NCBI GenBank assembly: GCA_002685955.1
Contig: NYYU01000051.1
Coordinates: 1-49,438 of the forward strand
Source of the DNA: Parcubacteria group bacterium
GTDB taxonomy: Bacteria; Patescibacteriota; Minisyncoccia; Portnoybacterales; UBA2143
Direction: 5' to 3'
Length of the DNA: 49,438 nucleotides
How positions within the stretch are numbered: position 1 is the first letter of the stretch; every line of letters starts with the position of its first letter. Below are positions 41,073 through 47,896 of this stretch, one piece after another. The notes under the pieces are model-generated. The model did no database searches. It saw nothing but the letters and a program-made list of their open reading frames with translations, and was not told where the DNA came from. Both the position numbers and the translations under genes were made by a program.

Positions 41073-41092
41073 CATAATAACTAATTAATTAA

Positions 41093-41158
41093 GGGTTCGG
41101 CAGGGTATACACCCTGCCGCCCGGGTGAATACCCGGGCGAATCCCACCCTCTCCGCCA
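41093..41158 (+). other. tRNA-Ser 3' remnant split by two hairpins
   Basis: GGGTTCG (41093-41099) and CGAATCCCACC...CCGCCA (41138-41158) are the two halves of a tRNA T arm and 3' end. The second part matches 20 of 21 bases of tRNA-Ser(TGA) at 11960-11980. Between them, two perfect hairpins stand side by side: GGCAGGGT/ACCCTGCC (41099-41118) and GCCCGGGT/ACCCGGGC (41119-41138). The final CCA overlaps the ATG of the DUF4446 gene. This may be an insertion into a tRNA copy, or an old integration site. Confidence 0.7.
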
Positions 41159-41640
41159 TGCTTACCATTTTAACTCAAAACCCTGTTTATCTTATTTTTC
41201 TAGGCATTTTAGCTATCCTAATCATCTGGAATATCTTTATCTACTATCATCTTTGGAGAATCAGAAAAAAACTCAAAATCTTTTTTAACGGCAAAAAAGC
41301 GTCTGACTTAGAAGGCGTGCTTTTTGAAGAAATCAAACGGCTTAAAAAAGCAGAAAATAATATTGAACAGCTTATTAAATCATCAAAGGCCTTAAAAAAA
41401 GTATCTGATCATAGCATTCAAAAAGTTGGCGTAGTTCGTTTTAATCCCTTTAAAGAAACAGGCGGCGATCAAAGTTTTGTTATTGCTTTGCTTGATTCAC
41501 ATAATAATGGCTTAATCATTTCCAGTCTTTTCACCCGCCAAGGAACCAGAATTTATAGCAAGCCGATTAAAGATGGAAAATCAAAATATGCCCTTTCCAA
41601 AGAAGAGCTCCAAGCTTTGAAAAAAGCCGGCCTTGAATAA
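41158..41640 (+). CDS. DUF4446 family membrane protein
   Basis: 160 residues from ATG 41158: one N-terminal membrane helix (about 10-30), a basic cytoplasmic stretch, a coiled coil (about 50-85, EEIKRLKKAENNIEQL) and a C-terminal domain with VGVVRFNPFKETGGDQSF, the hallmark of DUF4446. Function is unknown. The ATG shares bases with the CCA of the tRNA remnant, so the translation start has been shaped by that insertion. Confidence 0.88.
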   Translation: MLTILTQNPVYLIFLGILAILIIWNIFIYYHLWRIRKKLKIFFNGKKASDLEGVLFEEIKRLKKAENNIEQLIKSSKALKKVSDHSIQKVGVVRFNPFKETGGDQSFVIALLDSHNNGLIISSLFTRQGTRIYSKPIKDGKSKYALSKEELQALKKAGLE

Positions 41641-41667
41641 AATGTAAACAACCAAATAAATAGAAAA

Positions 41668-41693
41668 AAACCGGCCTGTTTTACAGCCGGTTT
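41668..41693. terminator. Bidirectional terminator
   Basis: AAACCGGC/GCCGGTTT with an inner CTGT/ACAG pairing and A/T runs on both sides. The stop codon of the convergent small gene (41692-41694) overlaps it. Confidence 0.85.
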
Positions 41694-41892
41694 AATCTAA
41701 GACATCTAAAACCTCAACCTCGACGAAAATCAACTCAGGATATTTTTTTTGGACCTTTGAAGCCATTATTCTTCCTATAGTGTCTATACTCCAGCTTCCA
41801 ACGATTGTAATATCGCCATTTTCCTTTTGTTCAATCGCTAAAATACATTTTGAATATTTAGCGAATTCTTCACGTAGCTGTTGAAATTCCAT
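41692..41892 (-). CDS. Small hypothetical protein
   Basis: 66 residues with no membrane segment: helix (MEFQQLREEFAKYSKC), strands around ILAIEQKENGDITIVGSW, helix (IGRIMASKVQKKYPEL) and a final hydrophobic strand. The family is not recognised. Support: an AAGGAAGGGGG ribosome site before the ATG, a TTGACA sequence about 45 bp upstream of the ATG, and a shared terminator. Confidence 0.65.
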   Translation of the reverse strand: MEFQQLREEFAKYSKCILAIEQKENGDITIVGSWSIDTIGRIMASKVQKKYPELIFVEVEVLDVLD

Positions 41893-41987
41893 ATTTGCCC
41901 CCTTCCTTTAACAATTCCTTAAAGCGTTTTGTCAAAGAACAATCTTACTTAATAATACATAAAATATGATTTAATCACAACATTCAT

Positions 41988-42016
41988 TTGACCAAAACTC
42001 TAAAAAATGCTATTTT
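41988..42016 (+). promoter_or_regulatory. infB promoter
   Basis: TTGACC (41988-41993), 17 bp, TATTTT (42011-42016), with the ATG at 42030, so the leader would be about 7 nt and without SD. A TATAAT at 42023-42028 is too close to the ATG to be the -10 box. Confidence 0.5.
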
Positions 42017-42029
42017 AAGCCATATAATA

Positions 42030-43538
42030 ATGTCTAAAATAAAGAAACGAAAACAGGATAATTTTCAAACTAAACCACCGGTTGTGGTCATTTTAGGCCA
42101 CGTTGACCATGGAAAAAGTTCAATCCTTGAAGCAATCAAAGACCTAAAAATCACTGAAAAAGAATCAGGCGGTATTACTCAACACATTGGCGCTTACCAA
42201 GTAGAACATCAGGATAAAAAAATAACTTTTATTGACACCCCGGGCCATGAAGCATTTTCAGCCATGCGTTCCCGAGGCGCTAAAGTAGCTGACATTGCCA
42301 TTCTTGTCGTCGCAGCCGAAGAAGGAATTAAGCCACAAACTAAAGAAGCAATCACAATTATTAAAAAAATTGGTTTGCCGGTAATCGTTGCTTTAAACAA
42401 AATTGACAAAAAAGAAGCCCAACCAGAAAGAGTCAAAGAAGAATTAGCTAAAAATGGTCTGATTGTTGAATCAACAGGCGGTCAAATTCCTTCGGTTAAT
42501 CTTTCAGCTAAAAATGGCCAAGGTATTGATGAACTTTTAGAAATGCTCGTTTTGGTAGCTGAAATAAATGAATTAAAAAGCCCCATTGACCAGCCGGCCT
42601 CTGGAGTAATTGTTGAATCACACCGCGATAATCAACGTGGAGCAACGGCTACTCTGTTGGTCAAACAAGGAACGCTCAGAGACAAAGATATTATTGGCAC
42701 TGATTCAACCATAGGTCGGGTTAAAACAATTGAAGATTTTCAATCTCAACCTATTGAAAAGGCGACTGCCTCTACTCCCGTAATTATCACCGGCCTTAAT
42801 CAAGTTCCTCAAGTAGGTGAGAAATTCTCTGTTTTTGAAACCTTAGAACAAGCCCAAATCAGGGTTGATAAAAAAACAGCCAAAAGAAAAGGTGAAAAAG
42901 AAATTTTTGTTGTTGAGCCGGATAAAAAAATCCTTAATATTATTCTCAAAGCTGACGTTCGCGGTTCTCTAGAAGCAATTAAAGAATCGTTTAAAAGTAT
43001 TCCAGCCGAAGAAGTTGTTTTAAGAATTCTAAAAGCTGAAATTGGTGATATAACTGAATCAGATATTAAGCTGGCTGAATCAGCTCGAGCTAAAATAGTT
43101 GGCTTTCGGGTTAAAGCTAGTTCTACTATCCAAGAATTAGCCCAGCAAAAAAAAGTAAAAGTTGCTCTCTTTGAAATAATCTATGAACTTATTCAAGGAA
43201 CCAGAGAACTGCTTTCTAAACTTCTAAAACCGGAAATAATCAAAAATGTTTTAGGACAACTTAAAGTCCTAGCCTTATTCCGATCAGAGAAAGATAGACA
43301 GATTATTGGAGGCAAGGTAATTAATGGCCAGATTAAACAAAGCGCGTCACTTAATGTTGTTAGGGCTGATGAAAAAATAGGGCAAGGTAAGATAATAAAA
43401 CTGCAGCGTGATAAAAAAGATGCTGAAGAGGTAAATAAAAATCAGGAATGCGGCATCCTATTTAAAGGCACAACCACTATTGAAAAAGGAGATATTTTAG
43501 AAGCATATGAAGAAGAAAAGAAGAAACGAGAAATATAA
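42030..43538 (+). CDS. infB: Translation initiation factor IF-2
   Basis: GTPase that places initiator tRNA on the ribosome. The 502 residues (ATG 42030; a longer frame to 41988 covers the promoter) show G1 GHVDHGKSS near 24, G3 DTPGHEAF and G4 NKID, followed by domains II, III and IV (C2). The long N-terminal region found in E. coli IF-2 is missing; only about 15 basic residues precede the G domain. IF-2 is important for leaderless initiation in other bacteria. It is coupled to rbfA. Confidence 0.96.
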   Translation: MSKIKKRKQDNFQTKPPVVVILGHVDHGKSSILEAIKDLKITEKESGGITQHIGAYQVEHQDKKITFIDTPGHEAFSAMRSRGAKVADIAILVVAAEEGIKPQTKEAITIIKKIGLPVIVALNKIDKKEAQPERVKEELAKNGLIVESTGGQIPSVNLSAKNGQGIDELLEMLVLVAEINELKSPIDQPASGVIVESHRDNQRGATATLLVKQGTLRDKDIIGTDSTIGRVKTIEDFQSQPIEKATASTPVIITGLNQVPQVGEKFSVFETLEQAQIRVDKKTAKRKGEKEIFVVEPDKKILNIILKADVRGSLEAIKESFKSIPAEEVVLRILKAEIGDITESDIKLAESARAKIVGFRVKASSTIQELAQQKKVKVALFEIIYELIQGTRELLSKLLKPEIIKNVLGQLKVLALFRSEKDRQIIGGKVINGQIKQSASLNVVRADEKIGQGKIIKLQRDKKDAEEVNKNQECGILFKGTTTIEKGDILEAYEEEKKKREI

Positions 43539-43541
43539 TGT

Positions 43542-43874
43542 ATGTCTCAAAGAATTCAAAAAATCAATGAACTATTGCGTCATGAGGTAAGCCAATTACT
43601 TCTCAAAGAAATAGATTTTGATGGAATTTTAGTAACTATTATCAGCGTTGATACCGCGCCAAATCTGAGCCAGGCAAAAATTAAAATCACAACCATACCA
43701 ACACAAAGAAGCGAACGAGCTCTCAGGTTTATAAATAAAGATATTTATCAAATTCAACAGCAACTTAACAAAAGATTAAATCTGAAATTTGTACCTAAGC
43801 TTATATTTGAAATTGATAAACTTGAAGAAAAAGCCCAGAGAATTGAAAAAATTCTTACTAACCCAAAATCTTGA
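43542..43874 (+). CDS. rbfA: Ribosome-binding factor A
   Basis: 110 residues with a KH-like fold for 16S rRNA maturation: RIQKINELLRHEVSQLL, a VTIISVDTAPNLSQAKIKI strand pair and KFVPKLIFEIDK. It starts 3 nt after infB, the usual pairing. Confidence 0.93.
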   Translation: MSQRIQKINELLRHEVSQLLLKEIDFDGILVTIISVDTAPNLSQAKIKITTIPTQRSERALRFINKDIYQIQQQLNKRLNLKFVPKLIFEIDKLEEKAQRIEKILTNPKS

Positions 43875-43910
43875 AGATTTAAGGATATAATGGTATAGTT
43901 TTTTTCAGAG

Positions 43911-43984
43911 GGTCACGTGGCCGAGTGGTTAGGCAACGGTCTGCAAAACCGTTTACACCGGTTCGAATCCGGTCGTGACCTCCA
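43911..43984 (+). tRNA. tRNA-Cys (GCA)
   Basis: Acceptor GGTCACG/CGTGACC, anticodon loop CTGCAAA (GCA), T loop TTCGAAT, discriminator T, encoded CCA. The next tRNA begins at the very next base. Confidence 0.94.
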
Positions 43985-44067
43985 GCCGTGGTGGTGGAAT
44001 TGGTATACACGCACGACTTAAAATCGTGTCCCTTTATGGGATGTGGGTTCGAGTCCCACCCGCGGCA
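43985..44067 (+). tRNA. tRNA-Leu (TAA)
   Basis: Acceptor GCCGTGG/CCGCGGC, long variable arm, anticodon TAA (stem CACGA/TCGTG, loop CTTAAAA), T loop TTCGAGT, no encoded CCA. There is no spacer after tRNA-Cys. Confidence 0.93.
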
Positions 44068-44073
44068 CAAATA

Positions 44074-44102
44074 AAAAGACCCCGTTACAACGGGATCTTT
44101 TT
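44074..44102. terminator. Terminator after tRNA-Leu, shared with the 3D gene
   Basis: AAAAAGA(C)CCCGTT pairs with AACGGG(A)TCTTTTT. The stop codon of the convergent 3D-domain gene (44101-44103) lies in its T tract. Confidence 0.88.
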
Positions 44103-44592
44103 AAGTTGAGAGCACTTCTACTTTTATATACTTGATTCCAAACTGTTTGGCTTGCTCGCGAGTAGTAAACCAAATGTCGATTTTGTGGCTATTGCGCAGG
44201 GCCATTCGGTCCTCAACCACGAAAATTTTATCTCCATACATATCAGGGAAACGAACTCTGGTACCAAACCGTAAGAAGTTAGAAGCCACGATACCGTCAC
44301 GGACATGAGATCCTGAAGCGGTAATAAATGGCGTTGAGTCGGTCTGATCTATAGTAGAAGAATAAGCCGTTACCACAACCCATCGACTATAATTAACCTC
44401 GGCCATATCGGGGTTAGACGATTGAATCAAGGCCTGTCCCTGAATGGTAGCTAATTGATCACCTGGAAATAAGATTATTTCCTGAGTTGAATCTAAGTTA
44501 TCAAAGATATCTCCGTAACCAGGCAAGAGTAAGTTTGAGATCAAACTAACTAAAGCAAAAGAAGCTGAAACCTTAGAATTTGTAGTATACAT
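44101..44592 (-). CDS. 3D-domain (RlpA/MltA-like) cell wall protein
   Basis: 163 residues: an N-terminal hydrophobic segment (about 8-25), a middle region, and a C-terminal 3D domain (about 72-160) named for its aspartates. Visible are VVVTAYSSTIDQTDSTPFIT, GIVASNFLRFGTRVRF, IFVVEDRMA and HKIDIWF. Related domains occur in Gram-positive resuscitation-factor-like proteins and lytic transglycosylases, so peptidoglycan processing is likely. It has a promoter with an early terminator-like hairpin in the leader. Confidence 0.87.
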   Translation of the reverse strand: MYTTNSKVSASFALVSLISNLLLPGYGDIFDNLDSTQEIILFPGDQLATIQGQALIQSSNPDMAEVNYSRWVVVTAYSSTIDQTDSTPFITASGSHVRDGIVASNFLRFGTRVRFPDMYGDKIFVVEDRMALRNSHKIDIWFTTREQAKQFGIKYIKVEVLST

Positions 44593-44616
44593 ATTATTTA
44601 TTTAGTTAAGCAAATA

Positions 44617-44671
44617 AAAAATCCCCAATTGGGATTATCCATATACTAGCATACTACAATTAATTTGTCAA
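44617..44671 (-). promoter_or_regulatory. Promoter with early terminator hairpin before the 3D gene
   Basis: On the minus strand: TTGACA (44671-44666), 17 bp, TAGTAT (44648-44643), then within the first 25 nt of transcript AATCCC-AATTG-GGGATT followed by six T's (44638-44617). The 3D-domain ATG is about 25 nt further. This is the layout of an attenuator; no anti-terminator or leader ORF was found. Confidence 0.5.
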
Positions 44672-44753
44672 GGATTTTGGGTAATGTCCATAGACATATG
44701 GCGGTTTTTCTCCTAAGCAATTAAGCTTGGGGGTATGTCTACAAACATGCCTA

Positions 44754-44864
44754 AAACAATTAAAGAAGAAGATTAAAGTCTGGAATGAACAATACAATGA
44801 TTTAGAACATTGCGGACTGAATGGAAAAACTCCAAATGAAATGTTAAAATTAATTAATCATTAA
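44754..44864 (+). pseudogene. Transposase C-terminal fragment (rve/IS481-like)
   Basis: A frame ending at TAA 44862-44864 reads VWNEQYNDLEHCGLNGKTP followed by NEMLKLINH. This has the WN..YN...H..L.GKTPNE pattern at the end of rve-type transposases (IS481/IS3-like). The rest of the gene is absent. Around it are short palindromes with ATGTC/GACAT at 44693-44706 and CAAATGT/ACATTTG at 44870-44894, which may be the ends of an internally deleted element. The 44593-44908 stretch holds only this and the promoter above. Confidence 0.7.
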
Positions 44865-44908
44865 ACCGACAAATGTCTGTGTTTAAAACATTTGACGATT
44901 TTTAACAA

Positions 44909-44983
44909 TGGAGCGGGTAGAGGGAGTCGAACCCTCGTCCTTTGATTGGCAACCAAATATAATAACCGCTATACGATACCCGC
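44909..44983 (-). tRNA. tRNA-Gly (GCC)
   Basis: Acceptor GCGGGTA/TACCCGC, anticodon stem TTTGG/TCAAA with loop TTGCCAA (GCC), T loop TTCGACT, encoded CCA. Confidence 0.92.
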
Positions 44984-45038
44984 CTTCGCCAGCCATAGCT
45001 GGCTTCGGCGGGGCGAAGCCCGCTGAAACCAGCGAAGG
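44984..45038. repeat. Branched palindromic GC element
   Basis: Outer arms CCTTCGC and GCGAAGG enclose two inner hairpins, GCCAGC-CATA-GCTGGC and CGGGC-type GGGCGAAGCCC. It would fold as a three-way branch. It lies between tRNA-Gly and tRNA-Phe. Confidence 0.6.
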
Positions 45039-45046
45039 ATGGATTG

Positions 45047-45118
45047 TGCCGAGGGGCGGATTTGAACCGCCGACACCACGATTTTCAGTCGTGTGCTCTA
45101 CCCCTGAGCTACCTCGGC
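45047..45118 (-). tRNA. tRNA-Phe (GAA)
   Basis: Acceptor GCCGAGG/CCTCGGC, anticodon loop CTGAAAA (GAA), T loop TTCAAAT, no encoded CCA. Confidence 0.94.
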
Positions 45119-45131
45119 ATATATTCAATTG

Positions 45132-45205
45132 TGGACCCAAAGGGATTTGAACCCTTGACCTTCTGACTGCCAGTCAGACGCGCTAACCAACTGCGCCATG
45201 GGCCC
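45132..45205 (-). tRNA. tRNA-Ala (GGC)
   Basis: Acceptor GGGCCCA/TGGGTCC, anticodon stem TCTGA/TCAGA with loop CTGGCAG (GGC), T loop TTCAAAT, no encoded CCA. Confidence 0.92.
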
Positions 45206-45207
45206 GC

Positions 45208-45267
45208 AAATTTTCTCTAAATCTCTGATTTAGTAAGAAAATTTAGTGCTCGCCTCAGGCGAGCACT
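45208..45267 (+). repeat. Bipartite palindromic element, copy d
   Basis: AT palindrome AAATTTTCT...AGAAAATTT with core CTAAAT-CTCTG-ATTTAG, then AGTG and the GC module GCTCGCC-TCA-GGCGAGC. It lies 3 bp from the 5' end of tRNA-Ala. The most regular of the four copies. Confidence 0.8.
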
Positions 45268-45275
45268 GACTTCTA

Positions 45276-45578
45276 TTATAACAAAAACAAGTTTTTGATA
45301 GAAGTCGTGCGTCCGCCTCCGGCGGACCACCCACCTGAAGCAAGTAATATCTCATCTAATAATTTCCGACCTCGTCCAGATTTTAAAAACTTTTCCCTTT
45401 TTTCTACTATTAATTTATCAAAATACTCTTCAAAGTATATTAATTCTAATGGTCTTCGTTTGCAAGTTGATTTTACCTTTCCTCTATTATGCTCTTCTAA
45501 TCTTCTTTCTATATCTTTAGTATATCCAATATATCGTCTGTTATCTTTTTTACTTTTAAGAACATATAATTTATACAT
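45276..45578 (-). CDS. Small GIY-YIG nuclease-domain protein
   Basis: 100 residues from ATG 45578. KLYVLKSKKDNRRYIGYTKD carries the YVL...YIG form of the GIY-YIG motif, followed by RRLEEHN with the catalytic arginine region and EKREKFLKSGRGRKLLDE near 75. It is the short UvrC-like/YhbQ group, common in these lineages and of unknown target. The gene is framed by GC hairpins at 45311-45327 (inside its 3' end, coding SAGGGR) and 45588-45604 (just before its start), between tRNA-Ala and tRNA-Arg. Confidence 0.83.
   Translation of the reverse strand: MYKLYVLKSKKDNRRYIGYTKDIERRLEEHNRGKVKSTCKRRPLELIYFEEYFDKLIVEKREKFLKSGRGRKLLDEILLASGGWSAGGGRTTSIKNLFLL
45311..45327. repeat. GC palindrome inside the GIY-YIG 3' end
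   Basis: GTCCGCC-TCC-GGCGGAC, the GC module of the bipartite element without its AT partner. Translated in frame. Confidence 0.7.
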
Positions 45579-45587
45579 TTGTTTGTA

Positions 45588-45648
45588 GCCCGCCTGAGGC
45601 GGGCATAATATTTGTTGACCAATCGCTCTGCTCTTGGACAAATATTAT
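45588..45648. repeat. GC palindrome plus AT inverted repeat between GIY-YIG and tRNA-Arg
   Basis: GCCCGCC-TGA-GGCGGGC (45588-45604) directly followed by a perfect 11-bp inverted repeat ATAATATTTGT/ACAAATATTAT (45605-45615 and 45638-45648) ending 1 bp from tRNA-Arg. The logic matches the bipartite elements, but the AT part has another sequence. Confidence 0.65.
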
Positions 45649-45649
45649 G

Positions 45650-45721
45650 TGCCCCTGATAGGAGTCGAACCTATATTTACGGCTTAGGAGTCCGTAGTTC
45701 TATCCGTTGAACTACAGGGGC
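45650..45721 (-). tRNA. tRNA-Arg (CCT)
   Basis: Acceptor GCCCCTG/CAGGGGC, anticodon loop CTCCTAA (CCT) with an A-G mismatch at the end of its stem, T loop TTCGACT, no encoded CCA. Confidence 0.9.
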
Positions 45722-45751
45722 AGTTTTCCCCACCCCTCCATACTATAATAT

Positions 45752-45780
45752 TTGACTAATCTTAGTCAATAAAATATACT
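45752..45780 (+). promoter_or_regulatory. Promoter of the HtrA-like protease gene
   Basis: TTGACT (45752-45757), 17 bp, TATACT (45775-45780). The leader would be about 30 nt and has no SD. Confidence 0.7.
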
Positions 45781-45818
45781 TAAACTAACATAGTTATAAA
45801 AAATTTTAATATAAAGTT

Positions 45819-46886
45819 ATGCAAAAGTCACCTATTGTTCAAGCTGTTAAAAAAATAACTCCGGCCGTAGTCAGTATTATTATCAGTAAAAACCTGCCTA
45901 AGATTGAGAAATACCACATCCAACCTTTTGATGAGTTTTTAGGTCCTTATGGACCACCCATTACCCAATATCGCCAAAAAGGCAAACAAAAAGTTAATAT
46001 CGGCGGAGGTAGCGGTTTTCTTGTTTCATCTGAAGGAATCATTATCACCAATCGCCATGTGATTATGTCGCCTAATGTTGACTACACCATTGTTACGTCT
46101 GATGAAAAAAAATATCAGGCGGAAATCTTAGCTCGTGACCTAGTTAATGATGTAGCGATTATTAAAGTAAAGAATGCTAAAGGCAAGAAATTTCCAGTTC
46201 TAGAATTAGGCAACTCTGACGAAATAGATCTAGGACAAGAAGTAATCGCCATTGGCAATGCCTTAGGCGCCTTCCGTAATACTGTTTCAACTGGAGTTGT
46301 TTCAGGATTGAGCCGCTTTATTACTGCCCAAGACGGCATTTCTGGCCGGTCAGCTGAACTAAGGGGCCTGGTTCAAACTGATGCGGCTATTAATCCAGGT
46401 AATTCTGGCGGGCCATTGGTCGGTCTTGATGGGAAAGTAATCGCGGTTAATGTAGCTATTGTTTTAGGCGCTCAAAATATTGGTTTTGCTATCCCGATTA
46501 ATAATGCTAAAAAAGATCTTGATGACTTAAAAAAACACGGACGTATTATTCAGCCCTTCCTAGGAGTCCGTTACATCTTAATTAACAAAAAGCTCCAAGA
46601 GTACTTTGCTCAGAAATATGGTATTCGCCTACCAGTTGATCATGGCGCTCTAGTTATCCGCGAACCAGGAGCTGGCGATATAGCGGTTGTCCCAAATAGT
46701 CCAGCAGCTAAAGCTGGTTTAATGGAACGCGATATTATCCTAGAATTTAATAAAACAAAAGTTACTGAAAAGAATCCGCTTCAAGAATTGATTCATAAAT
46801 GCAAACCAAATGATTTGATTAAAATTAAAATTTTAAGAGGAGATAAAATAGGATTAACCACGGTAAAATTGGAAGAGAGAAAATAG
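45819..46886 (+). CDS. htrA: HtrA/DegP-type serine protease
   Basis: 355 residues: a trypsin-like domain (about 10-250) with the triad in ITNRHV (His), NDVAIIKV (Asp) and GNSGGPLV (Ser), then one PDZ domain (about 265-350, VVPNSPAAKAGLMERDIILEF). No signal peptide or membrane anchor precedes the protease domain, and an in-frame TAA 12 nt upstream of the ATG rules out an extension. HtrA proteins are normally outside the cytoplasm, so this one is either cytoplasmic or exported without a classical signal. Confidence 0.92.
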   Translation: MQKSPIVQAVKKITPAVVSIIISKNLPKIEKYHIQPFDEFLGPYGPPITQYRQKGKQKVNIGGGSGFLVSSEGIIITNRHVIMSPNVDYTIVTSDEKKYQAEILARDLVNDVAIIKVKNAKGKKFPVLELGNSDEIDLGQEVIAIGNALGAFRNTVSTGVVSGLSRFITAQDGISGRSAELRGLVQTDAAINPGNSGGPLVGLDGKVIAVNVAIVLGAQNIGFAIPINNAKKDLDDLKKHGRIIQPFLGVRYILINKKLQEYFAQKYGIRLPVDHGALVIREPGAGDIAVVPNSPAAKAGLMERDIILEFNKTKVTEKNPLQELIHKCKPNDLIKIKILRGDKIGLTTVKLEERK

Positions 46887-46918
46887 ATTTGTTAAATAGC
46901 AACGACTCTCTGCCTGAG

Positions 46919-46953
46919 ACAAAAACTCCTTGAATTCCATCAGGGAGTTTTTG
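46919..46953 (+). terminator. Terminator after the HtrA gene
   Basis: AAAAACTCC (46921-46929) pairs with GGAGTTTTT around a 14-nt loop. T run at the end. Confidence 0.85.
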
Positions 46954-46973
46954 GTTAAACTTTGTAATCAAAA

Positions 46974-47603
46974 CTAAATATTTGCCCCGGTAATAAGACG
47001 AAAAATCAAACTAACCAATGGCATAATTAGACCAAAAGCAAAAAAGATAAACATGAGTAAAAAAAACATTCCGTATTGCTCTAATAACACTCTGACTCGA
47101 TCATATTTAGACGACAAAAAAGCAAAAAGGACTTTAGAACCATCCAAAGGAGGCAAAGGAACTAAATTGAAAATAGCTAGAAGAATGTTTAAAAAAACAA
47201 TTAAGCTAAAAATCTGGGCTAAACCACTGCTAATTAAAAATCCCACTGGCGTCAAGCGTAAAGCCAATCCAAAAACCAAAGCAACTAAAAGATTAGCCGA
47301 TGGACCGGCCACCGCTACCTTAGCTACCCCGTATTTCTGATCACGGAGATTATATGGATTAAAAGGAACTGGCTTAGCCCATCCAAAGATAGCCGACCCG
47401 CCAGAAAAGACATATATCATTAAAGGAATGACAAAGGACCCCCAAAAATCTAAATGCTTGATAGGATTAAGGGTTAATCGGCCATAATCTTTAGCGGTTG
47501 AATCACCTAAACGAAAAGCCATCCAGCCATGAGCAAATTCATGAATGACTACTGACATTAAAAGAATAGCCAATTGAAAAATTAAAATAATAGAATTCTC
47601 CAT
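46974..47603 (-). CDS. Site-2 protease family (M50) zinc metalloprotease
   Basis: 209 residues, five or so membrane helices. The zinc motif HEFAHGW (HExxH) is in the first helix near residue 21, and the third ligand is in NLVPLPPLDGSK near 145-155. No PDZ domain is inserted, as in the compact YwhC-like group. The target is unknown. It is divergent from rpmB. Confidence 0.9.
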   Translation of the reverse strand: MENSIILIFQLAILLMSVVIHEFAHGWMAFRLGDSTAKDYGRLTLNPIKHLDFWGSFVIPLMIYVFSGGSAIFGWAKPVPFNPYNLRDQKYGVAKVAVAGPSANLLVALVFGLALRLTPVGFLISSGLAQIFSLIVFLNILLAIFNLVPLPPLDGSKVLFAFLSSKYDRVRVLLEQYGMFFLLMFIFFAFGLIMPLVSLIFRLITGANI

Positions 47604-47608
47604 GAGAC

Positions 47609-47637
47609 TTGATAAATTAAGCTAAATAAGATATGCT
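47609..47637 (+). promoter_or_regulatory. rpmB promoter
   Basis: TTGATA (47609-47614), 17 bp, TATGCT (47632-47637), with the ATG 11 nt later. The leader would be about 5 nt long. The -35 box begins 6 bp from the start codon of the divergent M50 gene. Confidence 0.6.
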
Positions 47638-47648
47638 ATGGGTAAATT

Positions 47649-47837
47649 ATGTCTAAACGTTGCTCTGTTTGCGGTAAAAAGTCAATGATAGCGGTTACCA
47701 GGAAGAAGCTTCGCGGTAAGTATAACCCAACTGGTAAAAAAAGAAAATACCCTAATCTTCAATGGGTCCGTCTTAATGATGGCCAACGGGTTAAAGCCTG
47801 CGCTAAATGCATTAAAGCAATGAATAAAACTAAGTAA
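47649..47837 (+). CDS. rpmB: 50S ribosomal protein L28
   Basis: 62 residues with CSVCGKK and CAKCIKA, which form a C4 zinc site, and the L28 pattern YNPTGKKRKYPNLQWVRL. This is the zinc-binding (C+) form. A tRNA-Pro fragment follows 1-2 nt after the stop. Confidence 0.93.
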   Translation: MSKRCSVCGKKSMIAVTRKKLRGKYNPTGKKRKYPNLQWVRLNDGQRVKACAKCIKAMNKTK

Positions 47838-47838
47838 C

Positions 47839-47896
47839 GTGGCGTGGCCTAGTGGTTTAGGCACACGCATGGGGTGCGTGGGATAAAAAACGCCTT
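47839..47896 (+). pseudogene. tRNA-Pro (GGG) lacking its T arm
   Basis: Acceptor 5' strand GTGGCGT, a D arm (GGCCTAGTGGTTTAGGCA type) and an anticodon arm CACGC-ATGGGGT-GCGTG with anticodon GGG are intact. Next comes GGATAAAAA, then ACGCC, which pairs with GGCGT of the acceptor, and the tRNA stops. The T arm and CCA are missing. It is probably a truncated tRNA gene; a working T-armless tRNA is much less likely. Confidence 0.7.

Noticed and set aside
42023-42028. TATAAT as the infB -10 box
   Set aside because: It lies 1 nt from the ATG, so transcription would begin inside the coding sequence; TATTTT with a -35 at 17 bp fits better.
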